Source of the DNA: Thiothrix subterranea
Lineage (GTDB): Bacteria > Pseudomonadota > Gammaproteobacteria > Thiotrichales > Thiotrichaceae
Assembly (NCBI RefSeq): GCF_030930995.1
Contig: NZ_CP133217.1
Location: 2,594,001-2,658,000 of the forward strand
Reading direction: 5' to 3'
Length of the DNA: 64,000 nt
How positions within the stretch are numbered: the stretch's first letter is position 1; every line of letters starts with the position of its first letter. Below are positions 50,501 to 59,500 of this stretch, one piece after another. Position numbers and translations under genes: made by a program. The notes beneath the pieces are model-generated. The model worked only from the letters and a program-made list of their open reading frames with translations, did not search any database and had not been told where the DNA came from.

Positions 50501-53500
50501 TCATTCCGGTGTGGTTGTTGCCATCCGCGTCGGTGGCAATGGCGCACGTTGCGGTGTCGGTATCGCTGGCGCTGCCTTCCTCAAAGCTGGCAAGGTAGGT
50601 TTGGCCTTCACCGTAGTCTTTGGATTTGCCGAATTTGTTATCGCCCGGCGTGGCTTTGCCACCAGCGCTAACGTCGGCCTCAAACAGTTCTACGGTTGTT
50701 GCGCCCGCTATTCCTGCGGGTGCACAGCCTTTGATAATCAAGTTGCCACCACTTTCAGTGATATTAGCGAGTATGGGGAAGTTGAGCAGGTCGTTAGTGC
50801 CGGTGTCTGCATCATTGGCATCGTTCACGGTAATACCGTTACCACCGAGGTCAATGCCTAATTTGCCGTTGGCGTAGATTTTGTTGCCTAACATGCTGGT
50901 CGCTTTAGTGCCATCTGTGCCGCCGACTGTTATGCCATCCCCGCTATTGTAGGCAATCAGATTGCCTGCGCTACCGCTACCGCCGATTAAGTTTGGCCCT
51001 AAGGGGCTAATAACGGTGATGCCGCTATCGCCATTGCCACGGTTGATAGCGCCGGTTGGATCAGTACCGATGTAGTTTGAAGCAATCAGGTTGTTTTGAG
51101 ATTGCACCACTTGAATACCCGCCATTTTAAAGCGGTTGATCGCGAAGTATTTCACCGTGCTGCCATTAGTCGCGCCATTTAATGCAAGACCATTGGTGTA
51201 GTCTCCGGCGTTGCTGCCATTTAATTCAATGACAGGGCGGTTGGCGAAGGTGAATGCGGGAGCAGTCGTTCGCGCCGGTTGGGTAGAGGCATCGAGGATA
51301 ATGTCATTGCCCAGCGCGGGCAGGGCGCTTTGTACCGCGATGCTCCAATATTGGTTGGCGGCATTGTAGTTAAGGTCGCTGGTGGACAATTCCAAAATGG
51401 CATTGTCTTTGCCAGCGGTGCGCCCGGTTTGTGCCAGTGTGCTGTCGTTACCCAACAAGTTGGCGTTGAGGATGAACTGACGTAATGAACCTTGTCCGCT
51501 GTCATTGGTGTTGACGACGGTATTGAAGTTAAAGCCGAAGCTGGGTTCTTTAACTGGGTTGAATACCGGCCCTTTAAAGATGGGATCATCTTCGTCAATG
51601 CTGGCACTTTTAACCACACCACTTAAAATCGTGATCGGCTGTACCGACTGTGCTTGCGCCCCGCCAGAAAGCAGGAACGTGTTGGTATTCAGTGTTTGGT
51701 TCGTGGTATTTGCGGGTGCATCCGCACTGCTTGGTTTACGCCCACCAATTTCGTTGACGACATCGGTTGTGCCATCGGTACGGAAGGTTTGAATGCCACG
51801 TTCTGCACCACTAGAACCAGTACGGGTGGATTTGACCGTATCGTTGACGGCTCGCACGTAATACGCCCCATCGGTAACGCCAGTAAAGGTATAAATACCG
51901 CCAGTATCGGTGGTGGCGCTGTTTACAAAATTACCAGAAGCGTTATACAGCTCGACTCGTGAGCCCGCGATACCCACTGTGCCGGTTGTGCCAAATGGAC
52001 GACCTGCACCACCGCCGTAGTTCACGTCTTCAAAGATTTTACCCGTAAAGTCGCCGACTTCCTGTAACGTCAGGGTGGGTGAAAACTCAGACGTGCCAGA
52101 TGCAGCGAGGGTAGCCGTTGCCGTCAAGGTATCGCCGGTCACAAAACCTGCTGGCGTCGGGATGGTGACGCTGAAAGCTTTCATGCCGGTTTGGTTGTTG
52201 CCGTCAGCATCGGTTGCCAGTGCGCAGTTGGCAGCATCTGTATCGGCTGCACTGCCTTCGACAAAGCTGGCAAGATAGGTTTGGCCTTCACCGTAGTCTT
52301 TGCTCTTGCCAACTTTGTTGTCGCCCGGTATGGCTTTGCCGCCGGTGCTGACGTCGGCTTCAAACAGTTCCACACTTGCGCCAGCGGGGGCGCAGCCTTT
52401 CACGGTCAGGTTGCCGCTGGCAATACTGAGATCAGACATGAGCGGGAAATTGAGCAGGTTGTTTGCACCGGTATCAGCGTCGTTGGCATCGTTGACGGTA
52501 ACGCCGTTGTTGCCGAGGTCGATACCCAGATTACCATTGTTGTAAATGCTATTGCCGCTAATGACGTTGTTAATGTTGGTAGCGTTCGCCGCCAGTTTGA
52601 TGCCACCGCCGGTATTGTTGGCAATGGTGTTGGCTTGACCGGCTGCTGTACCACCGATCTGGTGATTGCTGGAGCCGCCATAGCTCATGATGCCGGGGCC
52701 GGTATTGCCAATGGCTTCGCCATTGATGCCTACTCCGATGCGATTGCCTCGGATGGTGTAACCACTGGTGAGGATAGAACCATTGGTAAAGCCGATTTGG
52801 ATGCCATCGCCTGCGTTGCCTGCAATGACGTTATCCAGCACCATACTGTCGTTAGCACTTTCTAGGTCAAGACCACCGGCTTGATTGCCCAGCGCAGCAG
52901 TACCGGTGACATTTGTGCCGATGAAGTTGTTTTGAATCGTGCCAGCGGTTGCGCCGGTATCGTAGGCGATACCCCAGCGCAAATTGCCGGAAATGATATT
53001 GCGTTTTGCAGGTGTCGTACCGCCGATAATGCTGGTAGCGGTATCGGCGTATTCCAGCATGATGCCCTGACCGTTGGCATCGGCAGTACCATCCGGTTTT
53101 ACCCCAACATAGTTGGATTCCACCACGGTACGCGCCGCTGCCACATTGATGGCACGGTTCATATTGCTGGTGCGGAAGCCGGTGATGGATAGGCCGCGTA
53201 CCGTGCTGTCCGGTGCGTTGTAGGCAATCGAAACCCCAAGGGCATCCAGTCCGGTAACGGGCGAGATGCGGATACGCGGGATGCCCGGCGTGCCTGCGGT
53301 GTAACCGGGTTGGGTTGTACCGTCAATAATTAAAGGAGCGGTAATGTCGGGCAGTTTGCTATTAACCGTAATGTTACAGGTTTTACCGCCACAAATATCC
53401 GCCCGTCCTTGCGGGTCGCCACTGGCTGGGATGTTGAAGACCAACACTTCCTTGCTCAAGGCCGTATTCACACCGTAATTGCTGTCCGGTTGCGCCATGC

Positions 53501-56500
53501 CGGTATTCGCTAACAGATTGGCATTGAAGATACCTTGGCGCAATGAACCTTGTCCGCTGTCATTGGTATTGACGACAGTGCTGAAGTTGAAGCCAAAGTT
53601 CGCGCCGGTAATGTCACTGCTTGCCATCGTTATCGGTTGCACGGATTGTGCCTGACCACCACCGGAGAGGGTGAAGGTAGCAGTGTTTAGTGTCTGGTTA
53701 GTGGTATTCGCGGCGGCATCAACCAGCGTAGGTTTACGGCCGCCGACTTCATTGTTTACGTCGGCTATACCATCGCTGCGGTGAGTTTGAATGGCGCGTT
53801 CTGCCGCTGTAGAGCCTGCACGGGTAGAGCGAACGGTGTCATTGACGACACGCACGTAATAATTACCAGCGGCAACATTTGTAAAGCTGTACGGGCCACC
53901 ATCAACGGTGGTCGTGCTGGTAACAAATGCGCCGGTTGAATCGTAGAGTTCTACGCGAACGCCAAGAATGCCAGCAATACCGGTGGTATTGAGCGGACGA
54001 CCAGTGCCACCACCGTAGTTCTTGTCTTCAAATACTTTGCCACTAATGTTCTTTGATGCGGAAGACGGATCACTTAAATTACAGATAGCTTGACGATTGG
54101 TCAGCGCACCCGTGGCAGCGGTGTATCCCCAGAACGGGGTATTTGTCCCCAGTTTATTGACCAGATCAACCACGGTGCTGGTACGTTGTACCCCATCAAA
54201 ATAGGTAGTCAGTGTTTTACTGGTGGGATTCCATGTAACGCGCAAGTCATGGTAAGCGTTGTTTTCAATATTACCCAAATCAACGGGGGCAGCCAGCTTG
54301 TTGGTGTTAGCGCTGTGGCGTCCATCGCCGTTAAGGTAAACAGCTAAATGGTCATTGCTTAGATCATTCCATCCAGCATCTATGTTGTGGTAGGTATCGA
54401 GTTCCACCACTAGCGAGGGGGAAATACCGTAATAATCCGTTGTACCTACGCCTGACCAAGTATCCGCAGAGCCAAGCCCGCGACCGTTTTGTCCAATGGC
54501 AGAGGCTCCGGTATTTTGCAGGGTAAAGGTCATGCCGTCAGCCCCGGCATCATCTGCGCCTACATAGACTCTGGCTTGCAGATCAAACGGCGCTGTAAGA
54601 TTAACGCGATTATTTCCCCAGAATGCGCCTTTTTGATTCGTTGTCGCATGGGTGAATTCAATTTCATTAGTGGGAAGAACGCTGGCATTGCCGACTGCTG
54701 CACCTGCTATTGGTAAACAAGCTTGCGTAGGCGTAGAACTAAATCCAAAGTCTAAACTGTGGTTGTTCTGTCCAGTATTACCAGCCGTAAAGCTAATAAC
54801 CGCGTTATTACCATTAATGACGGCATCCGAATCCCGAATATCCGTTTGGCTGTTGTTATCCGTTTTGCTGTCAGCATTTTGCGTGGTTAGGGTGTAAGTA
54901 TTGAGGCTGGTTTGCGTAGTGTTGACGCTCAAGCTACAGCTTTCACCGCTGCCCATGAAAGTGGCATTGCCGCCTGCTTTATTCGAGAAGTAGTATTCGC
55001 CTTGTGCATTGGTCGTAGCCGTGGCGTTATCCGCGCCGCAAGCCAGTGTGATGGTGACATTGGCGATGCCTGCTTCGTTTGCATCTTGCAGGCCGTCTTT
55101 GTCCGTATCCAGCCACACCCGGTTGCCCACCTCAACGGGGGAGGGATCACACAGCACTTCCAATTCACCCATGCCAGTACTTTTGCCGAGCGTTGACCAC
55201 GACACGTGGTAGCTATTGTCTTTAGCACCCGTGCGATTGTTTAACCACACCACGCCATTAGAACCCCAGCTATTTGCGTCATAAGCGGAAGCCAACACAT
55301 GTTCCTTACCCGGTGCAAGTGCTAAACCACCGGCGGCGATTTCATTCATGCCCTCCCAAGCATTATTGGATGGACCTAAATCGCCCCAGTAATATTCGTC
55401 GGTGGTTTTGCTGTTGGTGGCAATGGCGGTGCTACAACCCGGTTCAGAATCACTTAAATAGCCAGTATCGGTTTTGCACAAACGCAATACGTCCCCCATT
55501 GTGTCGACGTAATCAATCGTTGGATCACCACACGCGGGTTCGTCATACGAATTCGTGCCTTTTTGCAGACCCGCACGGTCAATAATCCCCACAATGATCG
55601 AGCCATCGGTATCAAATTCGAGGTTGCCCACGATGGGGGAATGGAATTGCGGGCGCACGTTGACAGCATCCGCTTGCGGCAACCAACCTGACCATTCGCC
55701 AATATTGGTATACCCAAAGCCACTGCGCGGTTGGTTAATGGCAAAATCTTTCACATGACTGAAACCAGCCGCTGTATTCGCGGGGTTAAAGCGCAATACA
55801 TAGCCTCGGACTTTACTTAAATTGTAAGGGTCAGTTGCAGCATCACACACACCGCCCACATACACATAACCTCGGTGGTATTTCACTGCCCAAGGGCGGA
55901 ATGTCCCGGAAGTACACGTGTAAGGCGAAGGCAGGTTGACCGTATAGCCACCCAGCACATTCGCTGCGGTGGGCGCGGTGCTAGGGCTGACATTGCCAAT
56001 CCCATAAAGCTTGCGGTCATTCAAATTGATTAGCCACAAACGGTTGTTGGGTTCGTCGTAGTCGATGTCACCCACCCCAACTTTGCCGACCTTATCCCAC
56101 GCGGCAACGTCGTGTGATGGCGACCAAGCACCCGTGGCAAGATTATTACAACTGTCAGTAGCCACGCGCACATCATTGCCGGTGTCGATACCAATCGCCC
56201 GCAAGTCAACGTAAGTGGATGCGCCGGTATAAGCCGCGTTAGGGTCAGTCATATCAACCTTGTAAATACCACCCGTACCTAATGTACCGAAACCACTGAA
56301 GCGCCGCATCGCCGCCGATGCATACAACGTCTTGGTGGTTTTCTGGTAAGCCAGCCCCCACAGTGCACCCGTTTGGCTGGTATTGGCTTTGGTAATCGCG
56401 GGTGGCGTTTGGTCATAAGCACCCCCTGTCGCATCGTAAGGGAACGTGAACAGGCTGGCATAGTTACCAATATCGGCAATGCTAGGGTTGCCGTTAACGA

Positions 56501-59500
56501 AGTTGAATGCCGCAACCGGCGGGATTGCTTGGCAATATTCGATCGGGTCACTGATGCCTAAGTTTGCCGCGCAACTGCCACTCGCGGTAACAAAACGCAC
56601 GGTACTCGCGGTATCCGTGCCTGCTGCACCGGGGTAAAGCCCGCTGGGTAAATTGGTGTATTCCAGCCGGTATTGTGTGCCATTCGTCAACCCGCTCAAG
56701 GTATACCAGCCGCGTGCATCCGTGGTAGCGGTAGCGGCTACCGCATTCGCACCGTTGTAAGCGGTAACAGTAATAGCCGCAATCCCTTCTTCCTGAGGTT
56801 CGCGTATCCCGTTTTGGTTGTAGTCGCGGAAGGCAATACCGCCAAACTGACCGGCACTGGCATTACAACCTAAATCAAACCCAAAATTCTGATTAGTCAG
56901 CGTGCTGCCTGCGCTAACAGTCACGTCAGCTAATGGATTGGTCGTACCAATCATGGCACTAGCCGGTAAATCAGCATCACGGGTATCCACTTCAAGCCGA
57001 TAACGTGGCGAGGGGCTGATATTGGCAAAACTGTAAGTGCCATTCGCGGCAGTACTGGTGGTCGCAACTTGGCTGTCATCGTTGGCATTCGCGGTCGTGC
57101 CATTATTGTCATACAGCATGAGCGAGACATTAGCCAAACCATTTTCTGTGCCAACATCGAAGGCATTATTGGCATTGGTATCGGCATACACCGTGCCGGA
57201 AATACTGCTATTGGGGCAGGCAGAAGCGGCGGCTACTGCCACATCATCAATGATTAGCTCGTTACCTTTGCGCTCATTTGGGAAGCCACTAACCGTACAC
57301 CAAGGCCCGGAAATCACGGAGTTGGGGTCACAGTAGCCACCATCCGTACCAATATGCCCGTAATTCACAAAGCGAATGGTGGAGGATGTACTGATGGCGG
57401 TAAATTCGATGCGGTATTTTTGAATACCTTCGCCTTCTCCCGGTGCTTTGAAATGCACCGAGCCGCTGGGCGTGTCTACCCGCATTATTCCCGCGTCCCA
57501 ATCCCCGCCTTCTGGCAGCGCAGAGAAGTACAAGCGATAACGTTGCCCAACGGTTGAGGCAAAAGTACGTGACAGGGTAACGGGTTCAGGCCCCCAGTCG
57601 GATTCATGGATATTCACGCCGGGGCTGACATCATCAGCGTTATCTCGCAGCTCTACCGCATCCGGTGGGCTGAGCATTCTACCGTTGCCATCAAATGCCA
57701 ATACGCCACCGGTATCGGGGTAAAATCGGCGCATCATGCCATTACCAAAGTAAATCGAGCGCCCTTGCGTTGCTGCAAACGGGGAAACTTCCACGGTACG
57801 CGCATAGGTATCGTTGCCGCCACCGGTGGCTGTCCAGTTGCGGATCACAAACGGTGTGGCAGACGTATTCGCGCCGAAATATTGTTCGCTGGCTAAATCA
57901 TCGAAGTTATCGGTAAAAATGGTGCTGCTACACGCTTGATTTTCACCCCGCACGATAGTTACATCGGGGCTATCCGGCGGCACATCAATGGCAACCGCAA
58001 TCGGATAGTCTTCCACTTCACCATTGCTGGCGTTGTTTGCGGGTGTGCTGGTGGTTACTGCGGCATCCGTGGTTAGGCGTAAACGTATGAAGGTAGTACC
58101 CAGTTTAATGTCGGTTGGGATACTGTTCCAAGTGAGCGTGACATTACCATTGGTGTTGTTAGGCACATTGACCGAAGCGGCTTCATCGGGGTTAAACACG
58201 CCATTGCCGTCAAAATCTATCCAGCCATACAATTTACCAGCATTGCCGGTGGTATTGGTGGTTCTGACATCGACACTGTAACTGGTCGCGGTCATTTTTA
58301 AGATCGGGAACAGCGCAATGTAAGGATTATTGTACTGGTTGGGTGAGCCGTCTTCATCCACCCCATCACCGATGGCGTTGTAACTGTATTGGCTGGCGGT
58401 TTCAGCATCCGGGCGGTTTTCACCTAAAAACAAGCTGTTCAGCGTCGTATGGCGAGCATCGCCGTAAGTGGCAGGCGCATCCCCAAAATCGTAGAAAGGT
58501 CCAGCGGAAATGGTTAGTTTGTGATCTTCAACTTCGCCGCTGGTCGCAGCACCGACAGATGTTTCCGCTTCTGCTCTGGTTTGGCTTAAACGTAAGCGTG
58601 CATAGGTTGTGCCCGCCGTTGTGCCAGCAGGAACGGTGAAGTTTGACAGCATGTAGCCGTTCCAATACACGTGTTGAGTATCCGCGCGTTCGCCTGCATC
58701 AAGGAAATCACCGTCACGGTTAAAGTCGATATAAGCGGTGAGGTAGGCCGTTGAACCGGTCTCATTTTTGACGTAAGTCGTTAGGGTGTAAGTTTGCCCC
58801 GTCGTGGTGGAAATGATGGCGGGGTTTTGCAAGCCATCTTCATCATCGGGACTGCCGCTGTTGTCATCGGCGTCGGCATTGGTGTTTTGCAACGTACCGC
58901 TATCGCCATCAATAGTGTTACCGATAGAAAGACTGGGGATTATGGTATGGCTTGCCCCACCATCTGACGCTAGGGTTTTGTAGTTACCCGCGCCTGTGTT
59001 AGCGGCAGTATCAGGCGCATCGCCATAGTCGGTGTTGCTGCTGGTAACGCAAGCCGATTCCAAAGCAACGACGACGTTATCAATCATGGGTTCGCTGGTT
59101 TTCGGTGTCGTGCTTAAGCCATCAATTGTACACCATGCTGTTGTCAGGGGATCACACCAGTTGTCGTCAATCGCCAAGCGGCTGTAGTTGACAAAGCTGA
59201 TGGTTGAGGTCGCTGCATTGGCAGTGAAATCCACTTGATAGAGGTAAGGACTGCCAGTGCCTGCGGGGGTTTGCAAGTGTACGGAACCGCTGGGCGTATC
59301 GACCCGCAGCATCCCGTTACGCCAGCCATTGCCATCATTTTCTGGCAATAATTCGAAATACAACCGATAGCGCTGCCCCACTGTCGTGTTGAGGGTGCGC
59401 GAGAGGCTGGGTGGGAATGGGCCCCAGTGTGAATCACCACTGGTTGTGTTGGGTGTTAAGTCATCGGCAATGTCGCGCAATTCAAGCGCTGTTGGGGGGG

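Noticed and set aside
49000-54500. CRISPR-like repetition in the adhesin gene
   Set aside because: The repeats are long, diverged and coding; there are no short, evenly spaced direct repeats with unique spacers.
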